Below, in pieces: positions 12,964-21,021 of a DNA stretch of 23,193 nt. A program made the translations under genes and the position numbers. Source of the stretch: Pseudomonadota bacterium (lineage in GTDB: Bacteria; Pseudomonadota; Alphaproteobacteria; JAAXGF01); contig JADFMW010000012.1 of assembly GCA_022563655.1 (NCBI GenBank), positions 1-23,193 of the forward strand, in the 5' to 3' direction. The notes under the pieces are model-generated. The model made no database searches, was not told where the DNA came from, and was given only the letters and a program-made list of their open reading frames with translations. Within the stretch, counting starts at the first letter, position 1. Every line of letters begins with the position of its first letter.

Positions 12964-13776
12964 ATGACCGCTCCCAGCCCCCTGATGGCCGGCAAGAAAG
13001 GCCTCATCATGGGCGTCGCCAACGAGCGTTCGATCGCTTGGGGGATCGCCCGGGCGCTCTCCGAACACGGCGCCGAGCTTGCCTTCACCTACCAAGGGGA
13101 TGCCCTGGGCAAACGGGTGCGGCCGTTGGCCGAAAGCGTCGGCTCGGAGCTCGTTGAGCCGTGCGACGTCACCGACCCGGCGAGCATCGGCAGCGTCTTT
13201 GCCGCGATCGAGGACGCCTGGGGCCGCCTCGATTTCCTGGTTCACGCCATCGCCTACTCCGACAAGGAAGAGCTCAAGGGAAGCTACCTGCACACCACGG
13301 CGGCGAACTTCACCGCGACGATGCATGTGTCGTGCTATTCATTCACCGCGGTATGCCAGCGCGCGGTGCCGCTGATGGACAACGGCGGCGGCCTGCTCAC
13401 CCTGACCTACTACGGCGCCGAGCGGGTGATGCCGCATTACAACGTCATGGGCGTGGCCAAGGCCGCGCTGGAAGCCAGCGTGCGCTACCTCGCGGTCGAC
13501 CTCGGCGGCCAGGGCATCCGCGTCAACGCCATCTCGGCGGGGCCGATCAAGACCCTGGCGGCGTCGGGCATCGGCGACTTCCGCTACATCCTCAAATGGA
13601 ACGAGTACAACTCGCCGCTCAAGCGCAACGTGCGCATCGACGAGGTCGGCGGCGCGGCGGTCTATCTCTTGAGCGACCTGGCCTCGGGCGTCACCGGCGA
13701 GGTCCACCATGTCGACTGCGGCTACCACGTGGTCGGCATGAAGGCGGTCGACGCGCCCGACATCACGACCGTCTAG
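12964..13776 (+). CDS. fabI: Enoyl-[acyl-carrier-protein] reductase [NADH] FabI
   Basis: The protein is 270 aa from ATG 12964, which has GAGGA eight bases upstream. The frame runs on to an ATG at 12898, but that lies within the promoter. FabI reduces trans-2-enoyl-ACP with NADH, the last step of each fatty-acid elongation round. IMGVANERSIAWGIA (15-29) is the modified NAD-binding motif of FabI. The catalytic Tyr159-x6-Lys166 pair is in RVMPHYNVMGVAKAALE. ISAGPIKTLAASGIGDF is the substrate-binding loop, and the C-terminal HHVDCGYHVVGM is typical. It is the expected target type for triclosan-like inhibitors. It is followed by aroC after 17 bp, an arrangement common in alphaproteobacteria. Confidence 0.97.
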   Translation: MTAPSPLMAGKKGLIMGVANERSIAWGIARALSEHGAELAFTYQGDALGKRVRPLAESVGSELVEPCDVTDPASIGSVFAAIEDAWGRLDFLVHAIAYSDKEELKGSYLHTTAANFTATMHVSCYSFTAVCQRAVPLMDNGGGLLTLTYYGAERVMPHYNVMGVAKAALEASVRYLAVDLGGQGIRVNAISAGPIKTLAASGIGDFRYILKWNEYNSPLKRNVRIDEVGGAAVYLLSDLASGVTGEVHHVDCGYHVVGMKAVDAPDITTV

Positions 13777-13793
13777 GACGGCGGCTCGCGGCC

Positions 13794-14906
13794 GTGTCGG
13801 GAAACACCTTCGGCCATCTCTTCCGCTTTACCACCTGGGGCGAGAGCCACGGGCCGGAGCTCGGCTGCGTCGTCGACGGCGTGCCGCCCCGCATCGCGCT
13901 CGGCGAAGCCGACATCCAGCCCTGGCTCGACCGCCGCCGACCCGCCCAGTCGCGGTTCACCACCCAGCGGCGCGAGCCCGACCGGGTGAGGATCGTCTCG
14001 GGCCTGTTCGAGGGCGTCACCACGGGCACGCCGATCACCCTCGTCATCGCCAACGAGGACGCCCGTCCCAGGGACTACAACGACCTCAAGGACAGCTTCC
14101 GCCCCGGCCACGCCGACTATACCTACTTCGCCAAGTACGGCGTGCGCGACCATCGCGGCGGCGGCCGGGCGAGCGCCCGCGAGACCGCCATGCGCGTCGC
14201 CGCCGGGGCGATCGCGCGCAAGATCCTCGGACCCGACGTGACCATCCGCGGCGCGGTGGTGCAGATCGGTCCGCACCGCATCGACCGCGACCGCTGGGAC
14301 TGGTCCGAGGTCGAACGCAACCCGTTCTGGGCCCCCGACGCGGAAATCGTGCCGACGTGGGAGAGCTTCCTCGACGACGTCCGCAACGCCGGCTCGTCCG
14401 CCGGCGCGGCGATCGAGGTCGTCGCCAGCGGCGTGCCCGCCGGGCTTGGCGCGCCGGTCTACGACAAGCTCGACGCCGACCTCGCCAAGGCGGTGATGAG
14501 CATCAACGCGGTCAAGGGGGTCGAGATCGGCGCCGGCTTCGCCGCCGCCGCGCTGCCCGGCGAAGAGGCGAGCGACGAGATGCGCATGCGCGACGGCCGC
14601 GTGACGTTTCTCTCCAATCACGCGGGCGGCATCCTGGGCGGCATTTCGACCGGGCAGGACATCGTCGTGCGCTGCGCCGTCAAGCCGACCAGCTCGATCC
14701 TCGTGCCCCGGCGCAGCATCGACCGCGACGGCAACGAGGTCGAGGTCATCGTCAAGGGGCGCCACGACCCCTGCGTCGGCATCCGCGCCGCGCCGGTGAG
14801 CGAGGCCATGGTCGCCTGCGTGCTCGCCGACCACCTGCTGCGCCACCGCGCCCAGTGCGGCCGCAGCCACGTTCCCGGCGAGCGGCCGGACGAGGGCGAG
14901 GCCTAG
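13794..14906 (+). CDS. aroC: Chorismate synthase
   Basis: The protein is 370 aa, standard length. It turns 5-enolpyruvylshikimate 3-phosphate into chorismate, using reduced FMN, as the final shikimate-pathway step. It starts at GTG 13794 (VSGNTFGHLF); the open frame to the left overlaps fabI and is not real. GESHG (16-20) is signature 1. RRRPAQSRFTTQRREPD is the basic substrate-binding block, HRGGGRASARETAMRVAAGA signature 2, and LSNHAGGILGGISTGQ signature 3. A weak AGGACGG lies 14 bases upstream, so translation may be coupled to fabI 17 bp before. It ends two bases from the stop of the convergent asmA-like gene, with no room for a terminator. Confidence 0.97.
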   Translation: MSGNTFGHLFRFTTWGESHGPELGCVVDGVPPRIALGEADIQPWLDRRRPAQSRFTTQRREPDRVRIVSGLFEGVTTGTPITLVIANEDARPRDYNDLKDSFRPGHADYTYFAKYGVRDHRGGGRASARETAMRVAAGAIARKILGPDVTIRGAVVQIGPHRIDRDRWDWSEVERNPFWAPDAEIVPTWESFLDDVRNAGSSAGAAIEVVASGVPAGLGAPVYDKLDADLAKAVMSINAVKGVEIGAGFAAAALPGEEASDEMRMRDGRVTFLSNHAGGILGGISTGQDIVVRCAVKPTSSILVPRRSIDRDGNEVEVIVKGRHDPCVGIRAAPVSEAMVACVLADHLLRHRAQCGRSHVPGERPDEGEA

Positions 14907-14907
14907 C

Positions 14908-17900
14908 CTATTCGCCGGGCTTCTTGGTGATCCCCTGCAGGACGCTGTCGAACGTGCGCTGCGGCTTGGGCGCGCTCAGCAGCGCCGGCTCGGCGCGTTT
15001 GGCCTTTGCCTCTCGCGGCGCGGGCGGGGGTGCCGCGGCGTCGGTGCGAGCGTCGGGCGCGGCGTCCACGGCGCCGGACTCTTCGCCGGTCTTCGGCGTG
15101 GCCGTCCCGATGGCGCGGCCAAGCAGCTTCCGGACGACGTAGCCGCGCAGCTCGCGCTCGCGGATCTCGCGCCTCGGATTGTCGATCGGCCCCGTGAACG
15201 CGATGCCCACCAGCGGCGCGTTGGGATGATCGGCCAGGCTGAACGTGCTGTCTAACGCGAGCTGCCAGCGCGGCAGGTCCACGGTCGCCTCCGCCCGGCC
15301 CTGAGCGCCGTCGAGCATGACTCGCAGATCGTTGCTGCGCAGCACGCCGTTGGCCGCGGTAAAACTGCCTTGGAGCGTGCGGATTCGCGTCTCGCCGCGG
15401 GTCAGCGCCTCCTCAACGAGGCGCACGAAGTCGGCCTCGCTGGCGAGCGTGCCGAGACGTTGGTTGAGCAGGCCCAGGTCGATACCCTGGATCGCGCCGT
15501 CGCGCGCGTCGATGGCGACCTCGCCAGTGAGCGCCGAAACCAGATCGAACTCGCTGCGTCCCTGGGTGCGCAACTTGCCGGAGAGGCTGAGCCGGCCGGA
15601 AACCGCCTCGACACCGGCCTCGTCGATCAACAGCGCCCGCAGATCGACCCCCTCGAGACGGAACGTGATCTCGGCGCTTGGCGGCTTGGCATCGGTGAGG
15701 CGCGCCGAGAGCATGACCGGCGCGCCGTAAAGCCGCCCGGCGAGCTCGTCGACCTCGATCACTCCGTCGGCGAGCGACAGGCGCAACGTCACCGCCTCGA
15801 ACCGGTGCTTACGGAACTTCACCGCGTTGGCCGTGACTTGTACCTTGGCGTCGAACGCCCGCAGACCCGAAAGGTCGATCGGCTCCCGCGACCAATACCC
15901 GGGTGCTTGCGGCGACCCCGCGCCGGTCCCGGCGGCGCCGGATTGCGCACTCGCGACGGCGGGCAAGAACATGTCGAAGACGATCTCGCCGGCCGTGAGG
16001 TCGATGTCGAGGCTCGGCTTGGGGGTATCCCAGCGGGCCGTGACGACGCCATCCACGCGGGTTGGTCCGATTCGGCCGGTGAGCAGCGAGATGCGGGCTT
16101 GGGCCGCGTCGCCCACCACGCGGGCGCGCAGGCGAACCTCGCCAGGGCTGCGCTGCGCGAGGTCGACGCCGTCGTAGAAGGTCTCGACAAGCGCGGCCAG
16201 ATCGGGGTGGCTCGCCGTGACGGTGACATCGTAGCCCAACCCCTGGGTGATGCCGGTGAAGGTGCCGGTCACCTTGGCGCGGGCGCCGAGGGCCCTTAGA
16301 TCGAGCGCCACCTCGAGCGCCTCGGCGTGGCCCTTTACCCACCCGCGCAGCGAATAGGGGCCGGCCGCCCGCGCAGCCCCAGGGAGATCCTCCGCGCCGA
16401 AGCGCCGCACGAGCTGCTTCAGGTCCTCGCCACGGAGATCAACCGTCGCATCGACGACAGGCCGCGCCGCAATCCCGGACAGCGTGCCGGCCAGCTTCAC
16501 TCGTGCCTCGGTCATGTAGACGGTGGTCTCAATCGCCATGGTGGAGAGATCGCCTTCGAGGCGGCCGCGCGCCGAAATGCGGCCCAAGCGCTTGAGCGGC
16601 GCCGGCGTCGCGACATCGAAGACCCGCAGCAACCGAACCAAATCGGCCGTCTCCAGGTCGTATGTCAGGTTGAAGGTCGGAACGGCGGGTTCGATCAGGC
16701 CCTTGAACGTGCCGCTCGCCCCGGCGACGTCGTCGGCGGCGAGGCGGCGCAGCTTCAGCTTCCCGTCCTTGAGCACCGCGTCGATCACGAGCCCCGAGAT
16801 CGGCACCCCCTTGTAGACGAGCTTCTCGATGTGCGCCTTCAGCTCGCCGTCGAAGGCCGCGAGCGCGCCGATGGGACCGCCGTTGGGACCGCCCCGGGGC
16901 GCGGCGGCCTCGGCCGCGGCCTGCTCGCCGGCGCCGGCCGGCTGCAGATAGGCGTCGAGATCGAGGCGGTCGAGGGCCATGATCGCGGTGAACGTCGGGC
17001 GCTCGCGAAACTCCACCGTGACCCCGCCGTTGAGTTGCGATCGATCGAGCCTGAGGTTCAGCGCCGCCAGCCTTACCAGCTCGGGCGTGAGCTCGATATT
17101 GGTCGAAAAGGTGAACCTGCGCAGGCGATCGGGAGGAACCGGCGGGACCGGAACCGAAAGCCAATCGAGCACGGCGCGCAGGTTGTCGCCCGCGCCCTCG
17201 ACTTGGCCCGTGAAACGCGGCTTGCCATCGACGCTGTCGAGCACGCCGAACGCCGCGACGCTCGACCCGCCGGGCAGCAGGGCCGAGCCTTGCTGCAGAG
17301 TCAACAGACCTTGGTCGAGCGTGGTGACGATCTGCACCTGACGGATCACCGACCGGTTCATGACCAAGACGCCGAGCCGCAGGTCGAGGGTGGCGTTGAC
17401 GCCGGCGGGAAGCGCGAATGGAGCGACCTCGGCCGTGGCGGCAGGGGCCTGCTCCGGCGGGCGCGAGGCGGGCGCGGACTCGGACCGCAGCTGGTCCAGG
17501 TCGACGCGGCCGAAGGCGAGCTCGATCTCGATCTGCGGCACGCCGCGGAAGGTCGCGTGGAGCACGCCCTTGGCCTGGACGCCGCCGAACTCGATCTCGA
17601 TGTCGTTGATGGCCGCCCCGGCGGCGGAGCCCGACATCGCGCCGGTGAGCGAGAATTTCCGCTCGAGCAAGGGCTGCCGCCCGGCGACGGGGTCGAACGC
17701 GGCGACGATGCCGGCGAGCGAAGCGCCCTCGGCCTTCAGCGCGCCGGTGAACTCGGCGTCGGCGGATGGCGAGCTCAAGGTCCCGGCGATCGATAGCGAC
17801 GCCTCGGCCGAAACCAGATCAACCTCGACGGCGACCGCGATCGGCCCACTCTCGAGCGCGCCCACCTCGAGCTTGAAGGCGAGATCCGCACCGCGCGCGA

Positions 17901-18492
17901 CCAGCCTGCCCCGGGCGTGGAACGGTCCGGCAAGCGACTCGGCGGCGACGACGACGTTGACGTCCTCGATCATCTCGATCCGGCCGTCCGTTCCGTCGCG
18001 GTAGACGATGGTCGCGTTCTCGACCACCAAGCGGTCGAGGCGCACTTCGAATCTGCCGTCTTCCTCGACAGCCAGGGCGGCAGCCGCCGCGCCGCCCTCG
18101 GCGGCGAGGGGGAACTGCCAGTTGGTGCGTCCGTCGGCCAGTATCTCGAGCTCGACGACGGGGTCGACGAATATCAGGCTATTGATCCGGATCTTGCCGC
18201 GCAGCAGCGGCCACAGGGCGATGCGCGCCTTGGCTGACTCGAGGCGCACGATGTGGGGAACCGCGGCGCCGGCCACGTTGGCGAGGCGAACGTCGTTGAC
18301 CGCCACCATGGGCGCCGGCAGCAGCGAGAGTTCGATGTTTCCGGCGATCACCAGGTCGCGCCCCGTCATCGCCTTGAGGTACGCGGAAACCTGGCTCTTG
18401 TAGGCGTTGAGGTCGATGACGAGCGGCAGCACTATGGCGGCTGCGGCGAGCAACACCATCAGCCCCAGCACCGCGTAAACAACCTTCCTCAC
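14908..18492 (-). CDS. AsmA-family protein, very large
   Basis: The protein is 1194 aa. Residues 5-27 are a single N-terminal membrane anchor (VVYAVLGLMVLLAAAAIVLPLVI), followed by the AsmA hallmark LNAYKSQVSAYLKAMTGRDLVI and a long periplasmic body. That body is a repetition of amphipathic beta strands, the pattern of the bridge-like AsmA/TamB/YicH group proposed to move phospholipids between the two membranes. The segment 700-1100 with GLLNQRLGTLASEADFVRL and FTAANGVLRSNDLRVML matches the conserved AsmA C-terminal domain. A Pro/Ala/Lys-rich tail ends the protein. The start is GTG 18492, with AAGGGG seven bases upstream. It converges on aroC with a single base between stops. It is the largest gene in the window and shows no frameshift. 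Confidence 0.93.
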   Translation of the reverse strand: MRKVVYAVLGLMVLLAAAAIVLPLVIDLNAYKSQVSAYLKAMTGRDLVIAGNIELSLLPAPMVAVNDVRLANVAGAAVPHIVRLESAKARIALWPLLRGKIRINSLIFVDPVVELEILADGRTNWQFPLAAEGGAAAAALAVEEDGRFEVRLDRLVVENATIVYRDGTDGRIEMIEDVNVVVAAESLAGPFHARGRLVARGADLAFKLEVGALESGPIAVAVEVDLVSAEASLSIAGTLSSPSADAEFTGALKAEGASLAGIVAAFDPVAGRQPLLERKFSLTGAMSGSAAGAAINDIEIEFGGVQAKGVLHATFRGVPQIEIELAFGRVDLDQLRSESAPASRPPEQAPAATAEVAPFALPAGVNATLDLRLGVLVMNRSVIRQVQIVTTLDQGLLTLQQGSALLPGGSSVAAFGVLDSVDGKPRFTGQVEGAGDNLRAVLDWLSVPVPPVPPDRLRRFTFSTNIELTPELVRLAALNLRLDRSQLNGGVTVEFRERPTFTAIMALDRLDLDAYLQPAGAGEQAAAEAAAPRGGPNGGPIGALAAFDGELKAHIEKLVYKGVPISGLVIDAVLKDGKLKLRRLAADDVAGASGTFKGLIEPAVPTFNLTYDLETADLVRLLRVFDVATPAPLKRLGRISARGRLEGDLSTMAIETTVYMTEARVKLAGTLSGIAARPVVDATVDLRGEDLKQLVRRFGAEDLPGAARAAGPYSLRGWVKGHAEALEVALDLRALGARAKVTGTFTGITQGLGYDVTVTASHPDLAALVETFYDGVDLAQRSPGEVRLRARVVGDAAQARISLLTGRIGPTRVDGVVTARWDTPKPSLDIDLTAGEIVFDMFLPAVASAQSGAAGTGAGSPQAPGYWSREPIDLSGLRAFDAKVQVTANAVKFRKHRFEAVTLRLSLADGVIEVDELAGRLYGAPVMLSARLTDAKPPSAEITFRLEGVDLRALLIDEAGVEAVSGRLSLSGKLRTQGRSEFDLVSALTGEVAIDARDGAIQGIDLGLLNQRLGTLASEADFVRLVEEALTRGETRIRTLQGSFTAANGVLRSNDLRVMLDGAQGRAEATVDLPRWQLALDSTFSLADHPNAPLVGIAFTGPIDNPRREIRERELRGYVVRKLLGRAIGTATPKTGEESGAVDAAPDARTDAAAPPPAPREAKAKRAEPALLSAPKPQRTFDSVLQGITKKPGE

Positions 18493-18590
18493 GACGATCC
18501 CCTTCAGGCGCAGATGGACTCGGCGGGAACCCCTAGGCGAGCGTTTGCGCTGCCGCCCTTTTACGCTAAGCTACCGGCCAAGGACACGTT

Positions 18591-18626
18591 CATAAAGACC
18601 TAAAGGGCCATAAAGACCTAAAGGGC
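18591..18626. repeat. Two perfect tandem 18-bp units
   Basis: CATAAAGACCTAAAGGGC is repeated exactly at 18591 and 18609. It lies in the gap between the divergent AsmA and DUF4169 genes, 25 bp before the latter, where it duplicates an AT-rich patch and may affect its promoter. Confidence 0.97.
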
Positions 18627-18650
18627 TGTTGCGTAGGAGCGAGACAGAGC

Positions 18651-18872
18651 ATGAACATGGGAGATGTAGTCGATCTCAACCGCTATCGCAAGCGGCGCGA
18701 ACGTCAACAAGCGGAACAGCGCGGCGCCAAGAATCGAGCCAAAACAAGGCGCACCAAGGCCGAAGAGGAACCGGCCCGAACCGAGGCCGAGCACCGCTCG
18801 CGCGAGCTCGACGGCAAACGGCCCGACCACGGTCCGCCCGACCACGGCCCGTCCGACGATACTCCCGCTTGA
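18651..18872 (+). CDS. DUF4169 family small basic protein
   Basis: The protein is 73 aa. MGDVVDLNRYRKRRERQQAE and KNRAKTRRTKAEE, then SRELDG, are the features of DUF4169, a small charged helical family found in alphaproteobacteria and of unknown function. ATG 18651 is chosen because AGGAG lies upstream; a second ATG at 18657 is the usual family start. The C-terminal tail after ELDGKR is not typical. It comes from two 15-bp tandem units (18822-18851, CCCGACCACGGTCCG type) giving PDHGPPDHGPSD. The protein is cytoplasmic and could bind nucleic acid, judging only by its charge. It stands alone between a divergent and a convergent gene. Confidence 0.8.
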   Translation: MNMGDVVDLNRYRKRRERQQAEQRGAKNRAKTRRTKAEEEPARTEAEHRSRELDGKRPDHGPPDHGPSDDTPA

Positions 18873-18947
18873 CGCGCGCGAAGCCGCTTCGGGCCGGGAT
18901 CGTCCTTGCCCGAGGCCCGGATTCGCCGAGCCAGGCGCACGCATGCT

Positions 18948-20333
18948 TCAGACGCGCACGACCTTGCCCGGGTTCATCAGGTTATCGGGATCGAGCGCCC
19001 GCTTGATCAGGCGCATGACGCTCACGGCCTCGCCGTGCTCTGCCACCAGGAAGTCGAGCTTGCCGTAGCCGATGCCGTGCTCGCCGGTGCAGGTGCCGTC
19101 CATCGCCAGCGCGCGCATGACCATGCGCTCGTTGAGACGCTTGGCCTCGGAGATCTCCTTGGGATTCTCCGGATCGATCAGGTAGACCAGATGGAAGTTG
19201 CCGTCGCCGACGTGGCCGACCAGGGGCGCGACGATGGTCGACCGTTCGAGGTCCTTCTGCGTTTCGGTGATGCACTCGGCGAGCCGCGAGATCGGCACGC
19301 AGACGTCGGTGACGAAGCCCTGCTTGGTCGGATCGAGCGCGAGCTGGGCGAAATAGGCGTCGTGCCGGGCCTGCCACAAGCGGTTGCGGTCCTCGGTCTT
19401 GGTCGTCCATACGAAGTCGCCGCCGCCGTGGTCGCCGGCGATCTCCTGAACCGTTTCGGCCTGCTCGGCGACGCTCGCCTCCGAGCCGTGGAACTCGAAG
19501 AACAGCGTCGGGGCGACGGCGCAATCGAGCTTCGAGTAGTCGTTGACCGCCGCGACCGTCAGCTCGTCGAGCAGCTCGATGCGCGCCACCGGCACGCCGC
19601 TCTGGATGGTGAGGATCGTCGTCGCGACCGCGTCGTCGAGGGTGGGAAAGGCGCACACGGCGGCCGAGATCGCCTCGGGAATGCCGTAGAGGCGCAAGGT
19701 AACCTCGGTGATGACGCCGAGCGTCCCCTCCGAGCCGACGAACAGGCGCGTCAGGTCGTAGCCGGCCGACGACTTGCGCGCCCTGCGCGCGGTGCGGATG
19801 ATGCGGCCGTCGGCGAGCACCACGGTCAGCGCCAGCACGTTCTCGCGCATGGTGCCGTAGCGCACCGCGTTGGTGCCCGAGGCGCGGGTCGCCGCCATGC
19901 CGCCGAGCGAGGCGTCGGCGCCCGGATCGATGGGAAAGAACAGCCCGGTATCGCGCAGATGATGGTTGAGCTGCTTGCGCGTCACGCCGGCCTCGACGGT
20001 GACATCCATGTCCTCCACGCCGACGCGCAGGATGTCGTTCATCCGGCCGAGGTCGATGCACACCCCGCCGTCGAGCGCCGCGATATGACCCTCGAGCGAG
20101 GTGCCCGTGCCGTAAGCGACGATCGGCACGCGGTGCCGCGCGCAGATCCTCACGATCTCGCTCACCTCCGCGGTCGATTGGGCGAAGACCACGGCGTCCG
20201 GGTCGTGCGCCGCGTGGTACGAGACGTCCTTACCGTGATGGGCGCGCACCGCGGCCGCGGTCGAGATCCGCTCGCCGAACAGGTCGCGAAGCTCGCCGAT
20301 CATCTGGTCGCTCAAAGCCGCCTCCGCAGCCAT
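18948..20333 (-). CDS. FAD-linked D-lactate / 2-hydroxyacid dehydrogenase
   Basis: The protein is 461 aa from ATG 20333 with AAGGGA upstream; the open frame to 20576 overlaps the divergent gene's start and is Arg-rich nonsense. GTGTSLEGH (75-83) and PGADASLGGMAATRASGTNA (from 137) form the PCMH-type FAD-binding domain. HVGDGNFH and the C-terminal CTGEHGIGYGK with ALDPDNLMNPGK are the substrate and metal side of the D-lactate dehydrogenase/GlcD group. It should oxidise D-lactate or a related D-2-hydroxyacid and pass electrons to cytochrome c or quinone. Closest in layout are mitochondrial LDHD and yeast DLD proteins, not glycolate oxidase, because glcE/glcF are missing. There is no signal peptide. 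It is divergent from the thioesterase gene across 122 bp. Confidence 0.92.
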   Translation of the reverse strand: MAAEAALSDQMIGELRDLFGERISTAAAVRAHHGKDVSYHAAHDPDAVVFAQSTAEVSEIVRICARHRVPIVAYGTGTSLEGHIAALDGGVCIDLGRMNDILRVGVEDMDVTVEAGVTRKQLNHHLRDTGLFFPIDPGADASLGGMAATRASGTNAVRYGTMRENVLALTVVLADGRIIRTARRARKSSAGYDLTRLFVGSEGTLGVITEVTLRLYGIPEAISAAVCAFPTLDDAVATTILTIQSGVPVARIELLDELTVAAVNDYSKLDCAVAPTLFFEFHGSEASVAEQAETVQEIAGDHGGGDFVWTTKTEDRNRLWQARHDAYFAQLALDPTKQGFVTDVCVPISRLAECITETQKDLERSTIVAPLVGHVGDGNFHLVYLIDPENPKEISEAKRLNERMVMRALAMDGTCTGEHGIGYGKLDFLVAEHGEAVSVMRLIKRALDPDNLMNPGKVVRV

Positions 20334-20455
20334 GCCGCGCCGTTCCCTTCCCAGGCTCGTGCTGCGTTCGTGCGTTAGGGTAAGGCGGCCGCGCCGCCGC
20401 CGCAACTCCTTGCCGCGTGCTACCGGCGGCGCCGACGATGGACTAGGATCGCGCC

Positions 20456-20947
20456 ATGGCGATCGCCGCTCCCCTGGCGCTGTACGAAACCGAGGTCCGG
20501 CCCGAGTGGGTCGACTACAACGACCACATGAACGTCGCGTACTACGTCCTCGCCTTCGACTTGGCGACCGACGCATTCTTCGATTTCGTCGGCGTCGGCG
20601 AGGACTACGCCGGGCGGACCGACCGCGCGATGTTCGCGGTCGAGGCGCACCTCACCTACCAGCGCGAGCTGCGCTCCGGCGCGACGCTGCGCATCGCTAC
20701 CCAGTTGCTCGGCTTCGACGCCAAACGCTTGCACTTCTTCCACCAGATGTTCAAGGCCGGCGACGGCCGCCCCGCGGCGACCAGCGAATGGCTGGCGCTG
20801 CACATCGACCGGGCGGCGCGCCGGTCGGCGCCATTGCCGCAAGACATCGCGGCGCGGCTGGCGGCGGTCCGCGAGGCCCACGCCGGGCTGCCGATCCCGC
20901 CCGAGGTGGGGCGCTTGATCGCGCTCAAGCCGCCGCGGGCGAGCTGA
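20456..20947 (+). CDS. Hot-dog fold acyl-CoA thioesterase, betainyl-CoA/carnitine type
   Basis: The protein is 163 aa with a single 4HBT hot-dog domain. VRPEWVDYNDHMNVAYYV holds the YNDHMN motif in which Asp and His/Asn act in thioester hydrolysis. FAVEAHLTYQREL and LLGFDAKRLHFFHQMF are the next strands. This wording, particularly the QLLGFDAKRLH block and TSEWLALHID, resembles the thioesterase that occurs alone or fused to carnitine 3-dehydrogenase and hydrolyses betainyl-CoA in carnitine breakdown. No other carnitine gene is here, so the exact substrate remains open. ATG 20456 has AGGA eight bases upstream. It is followed by the helicase gene after 74 bp, probably by chance neighbourhood. 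Confidence 0.85.
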   Translation: MAIAAPLALYETEVRPEWVDYNDHMNVAYYVLAFDLATDAFFDFVGVGEDYAGRTDRAMFAVEAHLTYQRELRSGATLRIATQLLGFDAKRLHFFHQMFKAGDGRPAATSEWLALHIDRAARRSAPLPQDIAARLAAVREAHAGLPIPPEVGRLIALKPPRAS

Positions 20948-21021
20948 GGCGCTGGCCCTTCCGCGAGGGCGCCGCGCGAGCGTGCAAAATGGGCCGCAGC
21001 CGTCTATAACGCCGTCGAGAC

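Noticed and set aside
13161..13793. Long upstream extension of chorismate synthase (581-residue frame)
   Set aside because: It overlaps fabI completely in another frame and is Arg/Pro-rich nonsense; GTG 13794 gives the normal N-terminus.
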